From Paraburkholderia diazotrophica (GTDB lineage Bacteria; Pseudomonadota; Gammaproteobacteria; Burkholderiales; Burkholderiaceae), in the NCBI RefSeq assembly GCF_900108945.1, contig NZ_FNYE01000003.1, positions 310,001-374,000 on the forward strand: 64,000 nucleotides of DNA, read 5' to 3'. The notes under the pieces are model-generated. The model was not told where the DNA came from. It saw only the letters and a program-made list of their open reading frames with translations, and ran no database searches. Below, one piece after another: positions 52,697 to 61,026 of the stretch. Numbering within the stretch: the stretch's first letter is position 1; each line of letters begins with the position of its first letter. The position numbers and the translations under genes were made by a program.

Positions 52697-54106
52697 ATGC
52701 GATGCTATGACGAGATGCGTCATTACGATGACGCCGTGCGGCCGCATTATCAGCGGTTCGAACGCTGGCTCGTGCAGCAGGGCAACGAAGCGATCGCGAG
52801 AAAGCGGGCTGAAGCCGATCTTCTGTTTCGCCGGGTCGGCATCACGTTCGCGGTCAACGGCGATCTGTCCGGCACCGAGCGTCTCATCCCGTTCGATCTG
52901 ATTCCGCGCATCATCCCGCGCGGCGAGTGGCAGACGCTCGAAGCGGGACTGCGGCAGCGCGTGCAGGCGCTCAATCTCTTCATCCACGACGTCTATCACG
53001 AGCGCAAGATCGTGCGCGCGGGCGTCGTGCCCGCCGATCAGGTTTACACCAACGCGCAGTACCGGCCGGAGATGCAGGGCGTCGACGTGCCGCTCGGCGT
53101 CTATGCGCACATCGCGGGCGTCGATGTCGTGCGCGCCGGCGAGAACGGCGACTTTTACGTGCTCGAAGACAACCTGCGCGTGCCGTCGGGTGTCTCGTAC
53201 ATGCTGGAGAACCGCAAGATGATGATGCGGCTCTTCCCCGAACTCTTCGTGCAGAACCGCATCGCGCCCGTCGCGCACTATCCCGACCTGCTGCTCGATA
53301 CGCTGCGCTCGGTGGCGCCTGCGGGCGTCGACGATCCCGTCGTCGTCGTACTGACGCCCGGCATGTACAACTCCGCTTACTTCGAGCACACGTTCCTCGC
53401 GCAGCAGATGGGCGTCGAGCTGGTGGAAGGCAAGGACCTGTTCGTCGACGACAACTACGTGTTCATGCGCACGACGCAGGGGCCGCGGCGCGTCGACGTG
53501 ATCTACCGGCGCGTCGACGACGACTTTCTCGATCCGCTCGCATTCCGTCCGGATTCGGCGCTCGGCGTGCCGGGACTGTTGACGTCGTATCGCGCGGGCC
53601 GCGTGGCGCTCGCGAACGCGATGGGCACGGGCATCGCCGACGACAAGTCGATCTATCCGTACGTGCCCGAGATGATCGAGTTCTATCTGGGCGAGAAGCC
53701 GATCCTGAATAACGTGCCGACCTACCAGTGCCGCAAGCCGGACGATCTCGCGTACACGCTCGCGCATCTTCCCGAACTCGTCGTCAAGGAAGTGCACGGC
53801 GCGGGCGGCTACGGGATGCTGGTCGGGCCGGCGTCGACGTCGGCGGAAATCGAGGCGTTCCGCCAGCGGCTGATCGAGAAGCCGGCGGGCTACATCGCGC
53901 AGCCGACGCTCGCGCTGTCCGCGTGCCCGACGTTCGTCGAAGCGGGCATTGCGCCGCGCCACATCGATCTGCGTCCGTTCGTGCTGTCGGGCAAGACGGT
54001 GACGATGTGCGCGGGCGGACTCACGCGCGTTGCGTTGCAGGAGGGCTCGCTCGTCGTCAACTCATCGCAAGGGGGCGGCACGAAAGACACCTGGATGGTC
54101 GACTGA
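52697..54106 (+). CDS. Circularly permuted ATP-grasp ligase of cluster B
   Basis: A 469-residue protein of the circularly permuted ATP-grasp type (DUF404/DUF407-like). FAVNGDLSGTERLIPFDLIP, VLEDNLRVPSGVSYMLENRK and FEHTFLAQQMGVELVEGKDL are family blocks. The ATP-binding lysine and Gly-rich loop VKEVHGAGGYG (Lys about 364), HIDLRPFVL and VNSSQGGGTKDTW (Asn about 455) are intact, so it should join an amine to a carboxylate with ATP. The ATG at 52697 follows GAGTGGGG; an upstream TTG at 52628 is less likely. Alpha-E and transglutaminase genes follow. The substrate is unknown. Confidence 0.9.
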   Translation: MRCYDEMRHYDDAVRPHYQRFERWLVQQGNEAIARKRAEADLLFRRVGITFAVNGDLSGTERLIPFDLIPRIIPRGEWQTLEAGLRQRVQALNLFIHDVYHERKIVRAGVVPADQVYTNAQYRPEMQGVDVPLGVYAHIAGVDVVRAGENGDFYVLEDNLRVPSGVSYMLENRKMMMRLFPELFVQNRIAPVAHYPDLLLDTLRSVAPAGVDDPVVVVLTPGMYNSAYFEHTFLAQQMGVELVEGKDLFVDDNYVFMRTTQGPRRVDVIYRRVDDDFLDPLAFRPDSALGVPGLLTSYRAGRVALANAMGTGIADDKSIYPYVPEMIEFYLGEKPILNNVPTYQCRKPDDLAYTLAHLPELVVKEVHGAGGYGMLVGPASTSAEIEAFRQRLIEKPAGYIAQPTLALSACPTFVEAGIAPRHIDLRPFVLSGKTVTMCAGGLTRVALQEGSLVVNSSQGGGTKDTWMVD

Positions 54107-54235
54107 CCGCATTCGACCGATGTTCTGAAGAGCGGGCGTCCGCCCATCACGATGGACGCCGCGCGAAAAACGGGCAACCCGGCGCGCTCCGCATCACACT
54201 GACGGACGCGCGCCTCATCAACACGGAAAGCCGAC

Positions 54236-55186
54236 ATGCTGAGCCGCACCGCCGATCATCTGTTCTGGATGGCCCGTTACATGGAGCGCGCCGAGAACAC
54301 CGCGCGCATGCTCGACATCAACCTGAAAGCGCAACTGCTGCCGCAGACGCCCGATCAGGAAGAGCGCGCGCAGCGTTCGGTGCTGCGCATCTCCGAGCTC
54401 GAGGACGCGTTCGCGCAGCGCCACGCGGAGCCGACGCGCGAAAACGTGCTCGATTTCATGGTCGCCGATCCGGCGAATCCGTCGAGCATTCATGCGTGCC
54501 TGCAGGCGGCGCGCGAGAACGCGCGCGCGGTGCGCGGCACGCTGACGACGGAGTGGTGGGAAACGATCAACGACACGTGGCTCGAGTTCAACGAGCGCAC
54601 GCGCCACGGCCAGGTGGCGAGCAATCCCGCCGCGCTGTTCGAATGGGTGAAGTTCCGCTCGCATCTGTCGCGCGGCGTGACGATCGGCACCGCGTTACAG
54701 GACGACGCGTTCTTCTTCACGCAGCTCGGCACCTTCCTCGAACGCGCGGACAATACGGCGCGCATTCTCGACGTGCGTTTCGCCGATGCAGAGCCGAATT
54801 CGCGCGAGGCCGCCCGTCAGCTCGAAGACTTCTATTACTGGACGTCGATCCTGAGTTCGGTGTCGGCGCTGGAAATCTACCGCAAGGTGTATCGCGATGT
54901 CGTGACGCCCGCGCGCGTCGTCGAGCTGATGATCCTCAATTCGCAGATGCCACGTTCGCTGCTGGCGTCGCTCGACGGCGTCTGCGAGAACCTCGCGATG
55001 TTGCGCACGCAAGGCTCGAACCAGTGCGAGCGCTTCGCCGGCAAGCTGCGCGCCGAGCTGCTTTACGCGGATATCCGGCAGATCTTCGAAGCCGGCCTGC
55101 ATGCGTGGCTCACGCAATTCCTTGCCCGCGTGTTCGAACTCGGCAACATGGTCGCGCGGACCTATCTGATGCTGGCTGTTGCATGA
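54236..55186 (+). CDS. Alpha-E domain protein (DUF403) of cluster B
   Basis: A 316-residue helical protein: MLSRTADHLFWMARYMERAE at the start, TRENVLDFMVADPANPSSIH, and RSHLSRGVTIGTALQDDAFF. These match the alpha-E family, always found with circularly permuted ATP-grasp genes. Its activity is unknown. Here it is a separate protein, while in cluster A it is the C-terminal half of a fusion. It lies 129 bp after the ATP-grasp stop and 13 bp before the transglutaminase. Confidence 0.9.
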   Translation: MLSRTADHLFWMARYMERAENTARMLDINLKAQLLPQTPDQEERAQRSVLRISELEDAFAQRHAEPTRENVLDFMVADPANPSSIHACLQAARENARAVRGTLTTEWWETINDTWLEFNERTRHGQVASNPAALFEWVKFRSHLSRGVTIGTALQDDAFFFTQLGTFLERADNTARILDVRFADAEPNSREAARQLEDFYYWTSILSSVSALEIYRKVYRDVVTPARVVELMILNSQMPRSLLASLDGVCENLAMLRTQGSNQCERFAGKLRAELLYADIRQIFEAGLHAWLTQFLARVFELGNMVARTYLMLAVA

Positions 55187-55199
55187 CGGAGTCCCCTCA

Positions 55200-56006
55200 A
55201 TGTTTCTCTCGATCCGCCACGACACATCCTACCGCTACGAATCGACGGTCCATTATTCGATCCAGCAACTGCGCCTCACGCCGTCGAGCGGTGCTTCGCA
55301 GGTCGTGCGGCGCTGGACGCTCGATGCGCCGGGCAAGCTCGACTCGACCTTCGACGCCTACGGCAACGTGCTGCACACGCTCGTGCTGAACAAGCCACAC
55401 GACGAGATTCGCGTGCACGTATCGGGCGAAATCGACACTTTTCCATTGATCGATGGGCGGCTCGGCGATGGCGCGGGCGCGATCCCGCTCGAGCATTTCA
55501 CGTGCGCGACGCGGCTGACCGAGTGCGATTCCGCGATTCGCGAACTGGCTGCGTCGGCGCCGCCCCTCGACAGGCCGGCGGCGCTGATCGCGCTGGCCGA
55601 GAAAATCGTCGAGCGCGTGACGTTCGAGCCGGGTGTAACGGGCGTGGCGAGCACGGCGTCGCAGGCGCTCGCGCTCGGCAAGGGCGTCTGCCAGGATCAC
55701 GCGCATCTGATGCTCGCGTGCTGCCGCGCGCGCGGCCTGCCGGCGCGCTACGTGAGCGGCTATATCGAACCCGGCGACGTCGAGCATGCGGCGAGTCACG
55801 CGTGGGTCGATGTGTGGCTCGCGGGGCTGGGCTGGGTTTCCGTCGATGTCACGCACGCGGCGTTCGCCAGCGAGATGTATTGCCGGCTCGCGGCGGCGCG
55901 TGATTACGAAGCGGCGTCGCCCGTGCGCGGACGGAGGATCGGCGGGCTGGAGGAGACGCTCGATGTGTCGGTTGCGGTGAGGGCGCAGGAGCAGGTGGGG
56001 CAGTAG
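55200..56006 (+). CDS. Transglutaminase-like cysteine peptidase of cluster B
   Basis: A 268-residue protein starting SIRHDTSYRYESTVHYSIQQ. The catalytic triad is Cys164 (KGVCQDHA), His200 (ASHAWVDV) and Asp216 (SVDVTHAAF). The ATG at 55200 has GGAG 8 bases upstream. It completes cluster B and parallels the cluster A copy at 30728. It is cytoplasmic, with no signal peptide. Confidence 0.9.
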   Translation: MFLSIRHDTSYRYESTVHYSIQQLRLTPSSGASQVVRRWTLDAPGKLDSTFDAYGNVLHTLVLNKPHDEIRVHVSGEIDTFPLIDGRLGDGAGAIPLEHFTCATRLTECDSAIRELAASAPPLDRPAALIALAEKIVERVTFEPGVTGVASTASQALALGKGVCQDHAHLMLACCRARGLPARYVSGYIEPGDVEHAASHAWVDVWLAGLGWVSVDVTHAAFASEMYCRLAAARDYEAASPVRGRRIGGLEETLDVSVAVRAQEQVGQ

Positions 56007-56851
56007 GGCGTTTCTCGTCTGCAAGGTGTCTTTAGTCGCGCAATCGACTGCGTTGCAGTCCATCGAAAACATATGGTCTCGCTGCCGCATAGCTGGCTGA
56101 TGTCATTCCCATAGAAACATCGCCCGGATTTTCATAGACGTCCGTCGACCGATCGCGTTGCTCGATTTAACAATGACCGGTCCATTTACGTCCCTTAATA
56201 AATTGAAAGAAGGCGCAGCATTTTTTTAAAGCGATGAATGAAGTCCAAACCTGCCGGCCGATGCAGTCGATGTCACTGCACCATTCCCAGATTCCAGGCT
56301 ATTTCGGATGATTTCTACTTAATTTATGGGGCAAACGTTTGTACGGTGTTCCGATAGCTCAAGCCAGCAGCCAACTGTCCGTTAACAGTAGTACGGGCAA
56401 AACAGGACATCACCGTCGCTCAGCAATGCGGACAGCACCGGGTTCCAATACGGGCGATTAACCATCTGAGGACCTTGCTACGCGCAAGGGTGCCCTTCGC
56501 GGCATTTCGCCGCTCCAATTTGCGTGCACAGCGCTGTGCTTGCCCGAAAATGTCCACTGGAGTTTTGAGATAATGAGCGTCGGGCTCGCATCAGGGAATG
56601 GCTTATTTCGCGTTTGTTCGCAGGTGACGAGCTGCAGAAATAACGACGATACGGCTGTTTCAGCTGTCTACGGGGTTGGGATTGCAGAACATCAGGGAAC
56701 GCGCGCTGGCGCCCGTGCGCGGCAGGTAGCCTATCGCGCGCAGGCGGAAGGCGGACCACCTTCTGCCTGCGATACGGCCAGTTCAGCGGGCGCACTACCT
56801 TGCGAGCTTCTGGCGGCCGTGTTCGTGCCGGACTTCGCGCCGGCTGCGCGC
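56007..56851. other. Long noncoding region between cluster B and dgkA
   Basis: This 845-bp stretch is unusually AT-rich for the window and has no convincing gene; open frames on both strands have no family-like content. It holds a palindrome CAAACGTTTG (56332-56341) and ACTGT-N6-ACAGT (56374-56389), then further GC-rich hairpin-forming sequence toward 56750. It could contain regulatory sites, a small RNA or a decayed gene. Confidence 0.4.
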
Positions 56852-57274
56852 TCAGAACAGCGATCTTATCCAGTTCGCGGCCAGCGGGCCGCACAGCGTG
56901 ATCCACGCGATTGCACAGATCAGCACGGCGACAGTGACTGCCGCGCTGCCACAGTCTTTTGCTCGACCGGAGAGTTCGTGCCGGTCAGGCGAGATGCGAT
57001 CGACGGTGGCCTCGATGCCCGAATTGACAAGTTCGACAAGCAGGACCAGCAGCGTGGTTGCGACAAGCATCACGCGCTCGACCGTGGGCAGCGGCACGAT
57101 CGCAGCAGATGGAATCAGCACCATAGCGGCGATCAGTTCCTGACGGAACGCGCTTTCGTGGCGCACGGTTGCGACGAACCCCCGATACGAGTGGCGCAGC
57201 GCGAACAGCCCTCGCAGCGGACCGTTGCGCTTGCACGTTTTTGCGGGTGACGTCGAATCAGTCGATCGACTCAT
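56852..57274 (-). CDS. dgkA: Diacylglycerol kinase (DgkA)
   Basis: A 140-residue small trimeric membrane enzyme that phosphorylates diacylglycerol to phosphatidic acid during lipid recycling. Three membrane helices are visible (about 48-66, 68-86 and 112-136). The active-site blocks LVELVNSGIEATVDRIS and HELSGRAKDCGSAAV are conserved. It is divergent from the bcs genes. Recycling of diacylglycerol is needed when periplasmic glucans are made, but no such link is shown here. Confidence 0.92.
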   Translation of the reverse strand: MSRSTDSTSPAKTCKRNGPLRGLFALRHSYRGFVATVRHESAFRQELIAAMVLIPSAAIVPLPTVERVMLVATTLLVLLVELVNSGIEATVDRISPDRHELSGRAKDCGSAAVTVAVLICAIAWITLCGPLAANWIRSLF

Positions 57275-57313
57275 GATGGGACCAATAAATTAATTGCCGG
57301 AAGTTATCACAAA

Positions 57314-57442
57314 GTGCTGCCGCCATTGACCTCGCCGGAATTGCAACCGGCGCTCTCCGACTCCTTGCTCGCTTTACTGAATGACCATCTGACGGTGCCG
57401 CGCGTCGCGCGCATGCTTGCCAGCGAGTCGACGCGCTCATGA
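57314..57442 (+). CDS. Possible small gene or C-terminal remnant overlapping bcsB
   Basis: A frame open from 57251 ends TGA at 57440-57442, overlapping the bcsB ATG (ATGA at 57439-57442). From a GTG at 57314 it would encode 42 residues with good coding composition (SPELQPALSDSLLALLNDHL) and about 80% G/C at third positions. No ribosome site precedes the GTG, so the true start is uncertain. It is either a tiny upstream cistron coupled to bcsB or the tail of a lost gene. Confidence 0.35.
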   Translation: MLPPLTSPELQPALSDSLLALLNDHLTVPRVARMLASESTRS

Positions 57443-59730
57443 AAACATTCGTGTCGGCTTGTCTCGCCGCATCGCTTGCGGGTGCGTCCCTCGTATTTGC
57501 CGGTCTCCCGGCGCATGCACAAACTACGGCTGACTCTGCTGTGCGTACGTCGGCGACGCATGTTGCCGCCAGCGTGCCGGGAGGCGCGGACGCGCGCGTC
57601 GCGTCCTCATCGGTTGCCTCTGCGCAGCATGTTTCATTCGCTGCATTGGGGGCCTGGCAGCCGCTCAATCTGCATGGTCTCGACGACACGCGCACTGTGA
57701 ATCTGGGCGTGCGGCTCGATCATGCCGTGAGTGCAGCATGGCTGCGTCTGCGGTTCACGTACTCGCCGGCGCTCGTCTTTCCGATCTCGCACATGAAGGT
57801 GATGCTCAACGGCGAGGCGTTCGCGACCGTGCCGTTCGACCGCGAGCATGCGGGCCAGATGGTGACTCAGGATATTCCGCTCGATCCGCGTTTTCTGACC
57901 GACTACACGCAGATCGGCCTCAACCTCGTCGCGCATTACACGCTCGACCATTGCGAGGACCCGGATAGTTCTGCCCTGTGGGCCCAGATAAGCCCCGCGA
58001 GCGAGGTGATCCTGCAAACTTCGCCGATCCGTCTGCCCAACGATCTGGCGTTGCTGCCTGCACCATTCTTCGACCGGCGCGACGTCGGCCGGCTCGATCT
58101 GCCGTTCGTGCTGCCGCCGTCGCCCGACAACGCGACGCTGCGCAGCGCGGCGATCGTCGCGTCGTGGTTCGGCGCGCTCGCCGACTATCGCGGCGCGCGC
58201 TTTCCGGCGCTCGACGCGTTGCCAGCCAACAGTCACGCCGTCGTAATCGGCACGCGCGCGCAGTTGCCGGCCGCACTCTCGCTGCCGGATGTCGACGGGC
58301 CGATGCTGATCGTCGCGGACAACCCGAGCGCGCCCGCGCAGAAGCTGCTCGTCGTCACGGGGCGCGACGCGAGCGAAGTCGATGAGGCTGCCTACGCACT
58401 CGTTCTCGGCAAGAACGCGATGTCGGGGCCGGCCGTGCGCGTCTCACAGGTCGATATCGGCGCGCCGCGCAAGCCATATGACGCGCCTCGCTGGCTGCCC
58501 GTGGACCGGAAGGTGGCGTTCCACGAACTCGTCGACAACACGCAGCAACTACAGGTGACGGGCAGCACGCCGGACGCGATCCGGCTCAACCTGCGCGTGC
58601 CCGCCGACATTTTCTCGTGGAGCGGAGCGGGCGTGCCGCTCGAGCTCAAGTATCGCTACACCGCGCCGACGGTGCAGAACAACTCCGCTCTCGCCATCGA
58701 CATCAACGATCAGCTTGTGAAGTCCTACCGGCTTGCGCCAGCGAAAGCCGACGATGCCCAGGGCCATCTGCAATTGCCGCTGCTGCCGGCTGCAGGCGGA
58801 GGCGCGGCGAGCGCGCTGGAGATTCCTGCTTTTCGCGTCGGCAGTGCGAACCAGCTGCAACTGCGCTTCCGTCTCGACTCGCAGAAGACGGGGCTGTGCC
58901 AGGGTGTCGCGGCGAATCCCGTACAGGCCGCGATCGACCCCGACTCGACAATCGACTTTTCGCGCTTCATTCACTATGCGGAGATGCCCAATCTCGCGTA
59001 CTTCTCGAACAGTGGTTTTCCGTTCACGCGGTATGCAGACCTTGCGCAGACTGCCGTCGTGATCCCCGATCATCCGTCGCGCGAAGAACTCGAATCCCTG
59101 TTGACGGTGCTCGGACATATGGGGCAGTGGACGGGGCTGCCGTCGTTGCGCGTGCAGATCACGCGCCCGTCGGAACTCCCGTCGGTGCCCGACAAGGATC
59201 TGCTCGTGATCGGCACGGGCGATTCGATGCCGCTCTTCGCACGTTGGCGCGCGAGCCTGCCGCTCGCGATCGACGGGGCCAAGGGCGGCATCCAGCCGGC
59301 GTCTTTCTCCGTCCGTGAGCACTGGCGTGATGGTTCGCTGTTGCCGAAGGGCGGCGCGCACCTCGACCGCGATGGTGCGCTCGCTGCGTTGATCGGATTC
59401 GAAGCGCCCGGCAGCCGTCATCGAAGCGTCGTTGCATTGACGGCGACCGACGAAGCACATCTCCCTGCGCTGCTCGATGCATTCGACAAGGCCGATCGCG
59501 TGGGCAAGGTGCAGGGCGACGTCGCGCTGATCCGTGCGGATTCGGTGGAAAGCATGCGGGTCGGGCCGACCTATCTGGTTGGCGAACTGCCGTGGTACGC
59601 GCCGCTGTGGCGCTATGCCATCCAGCATCCGTTGCTGCTTGGCGTTCTCGGCGTGATTGCGGGTCTTCTGCTGGCGATCGGCGCATTCGCAGGTTTGCAG
59701 GCGCTCGCAGAGCGGCGGCGGGGAATCTGA
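57439..59730 (+). CDS. bcsB: Cellulose synthase periplasmic subunit BcsB
   Basis: A 763-residue periplasmic protein with a signal peptide (about 1-28) and a single C-terminal membrane anchor (about 735-757). BcsB-type blocks are LRLRFTYSPALVFPISHMKV, the SWFGALADYRGARFPALDAL flavodoxin-like part and FIHYAEMPNLAYFSNSGFPF. With the membrane-bound BcsA it guides the growing cellulose chain through the periplasm. No bcsA lies upstream; the neighbour is dgkA on the other strand. The short frame above overlaps its start. bcsZ follows 3 bp later. Confidence 0.92.
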   Translation: MKTFVSACLAASLAGASLVFAGLPAHAQTTADSAVRTSATHVAASVPGGADARVASSSVASAQHVSFAALGAWQPLNLHGLDDTRTVNLGVRLDHAVSAAWLRLRFTYSPALVFPISHMKVMLNGEAFATVPFDREHAGQMVTQDIPLDPRFLTDYTQIGLNLVAHYTLDHCEDPDSSALWAQISPASEVILQTSPIRLPNDLALLPAPFFDRRDVGRLDLPFVLPPSPDNATLRSAAIVASWFGALADYRGARFPALDALPANSHAVVIGTRAQLPAALSLPDVDGPMLIVADNPSAPAQKLLVVTGRDASEVDEAAYALVLGKNAMSGPAVRVSQVDIGAPRKPYDAPRWLPVDRKVAFHELVDNTQQLQVTGSTPDAIRLNLRVPADIFSWSGAGVPLELKYRYTAPTVQNNSALAIDINDQLVKSYRLAPAKADDAQGHLQLPLLPAAGGGAASALEIPAFRVGSANQLQLRFRLDSQKTGLCQGVAANPVQAAIDPDSTIDFSRFIHYAEMPNLAYFSNSGFPFTRYADLAQTAVVIPDHPSREELESLLTVLGHMGQWTGLPSLRVQITRPSELPSVPDKDLLVIGTGDSMPLFARWRASLPLAIDGAKGGIQPASFSVREHWRDGSLLPKGGAHLDRDGALAALIGFEAPGSRHRSVVALTATDEAHLPALLDAFDKADRVGKVQGDVALIRADSVESMRVGPTYLVGELPWYAPLWRYAIQHPLLLGVLGVIAGLLLAIGAFAGLQALAERRRGI

Positions 59731-59733
59731 GCG

Positions 59734-61026
59734 ATGCCGATGTGCCGTGAAGAGCAACAGCGCACGCGAGGCGCGCGTTCAGCGTGTTTGCGCAGACCAC
59801 GAGTCCGCGCGCGAGGGGCGTATCTGCGGGCGCTTGCGGGCGCGCTCGCGTTGCTCGGCTGCGCGATTGCGCATGCGGCGACCGTCGTCCTCGCGGACGC
59901 GGCGGGACGGGACAATCCAGCGCAAGCCGTCGCGACGCGATCATGCGGCGCGCCTCAGGTCTGGCCGCGTTGGCAGGGTTTCCTTCAGCGATTCGTTTCC
60001 GCAGACGGCCGTGTGATCGACGCAGGGTCGGCCGATGAGCGCACTGTCTCCGAAGGACAGGCCTACGCGCTGTTCTTCGCGCTGGTCGCCAACGACCGCG
60101 CGAGCTTCGACAAAATCCTGCGCTGGACGGAAGTCAATCTCGCCCAAGGCGATCTGGCGACGCATCTGCCCGCATGGCTATGGGGGCGTCGCCCGGATGG
60201 CGAATTCGCCGTGCTCGATGCAAACGCGGCATCCGATGCCGACTTGTGGATCGCCTACGCCCTGCTCGAAGCGGGCGCGCTGTGGGACGAACGCAGCTAC
60301 TTTGCGCTTGGTGCGCTGCTCGCAAAGCATGTACTCGATGCCGAGACCGCCAATATTCCTGGTCTCGGCCTTACGCTGCTGCCCGGAGCCGTGGGCTTTC
60401 ATCCGGAGCCGGACCTCTGGCGTGTGAACCCGTCCTATTCGCCCCCGCAGGTGTTGCGGAGCATCGGTACGCGCTTGCCCTCCGACGCGCGCTGGGCTCG
60501 CGTCGTCGAAAGCGGCTCGCGCGTGCTGCTCGATACGGCGCCTCTCGGCTACGCGCCGGATTGGGCGCTGTACCGCCGTGGACACGGCTTTCAGCCTGAC
60601 GCAGAGACGCATGCCGTCAGCGCGTACAACGCGATTCGCGTGTACTTGTGGATAGGCACCATGAACGGGCGGGACCCGCTGTCGAACCGGCTTGCCGAGC
60701 GTTTCAAACCCTACGCGGACTTTATTGCCGCTCATGGTGCTCCGCCCGAAACGATCGATGCCGTGAGCGGCAAGCCCGGCCAGAACATGGGCAATGCGGG
60801 GTTTTCCGCGGCGTCGGTGCCGTTTCTCGATGCGCTTGGACGCTCGCCGCTCGCCGACGCGCAGGTCGCGCGGATCGACACACTCGACGCCCAAACGCCG
60901 CCCGGCTACTACTCGAGTGTGCTGACGCTGTTCGGACTCGGCTGGCGCGAAGGCCGCTATCGCTTCGCTGCCGACGGCACGCTCGATGTGCGCTGGAGCG
61001 CGGCATGCCACGGAGGTGCGCGTTGA
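59734..61026 (+). CDS. bcsZ: Endo-1,4-beta-glucanase BcsZ (GH8) with Asn at the catalytic-base position
   Basis: A 430-residue periplasmic family 8 glycoside hydrolase that trims cellulose during export. The catalytic acid Glu107 is in VSEGQAYALF, and LPAWLWG, SDADLWIAYALLEAG and RVNPSYSPPQVL match E. coli BcsZ. At the position of the E. coli base Asp243 (SYDAIRVYMW) this protein reads SAYNAIRVYLW, with Asn299 (AAC, 60628-60630). A signal-like stretch is at about 28-48. The start at 59734 is 3 bp past the bcsB stop; the N-terminal 25 residues may be shorter in reality. Confidence 0.9.
   Translation: MPMCREEQQRTRGARSACLRRPRVRARGAYLRALAGALALLGCAIAHAATVVLADAAGRDNPAQAVATRSCGAPQVWPRWQGFLQRFVSADGRVIDAGSADERTVSEGQAYALFFALVANDRASFDKILRWTEVNLAQGDLATHLPAWLWGRRPDGEFAVLDANAASDADLWIAYALLEAGALWDERSYFALGALLAKHVLDAETANIPGLGLTLLPGAVGFHPEPDLWRVNPSYSPPQVLRSIGTRLPSDARWARVVESGSRVLLDTAPLGYAPDWALYRRGHGFQPDAETHAVSAYNAIRVYLWIGTMNGRDPLSNRLAERFKPYADFIAAHGAPPETIDAVSGKPGQNMGNAGFSAASVPFLDALGRSPLADAQVARIDTLDAQTPPGYYSSVLTLFGLGWREGRYRFAADGTLDVRWSAACHGGAR

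Noticed and set aside
56478..57250. Open frames on both strands upstream of and across dgkA
   Set aside because: Low-complexity Arg/Pro/Ala translations with no motif, partly antisense to dgkA.
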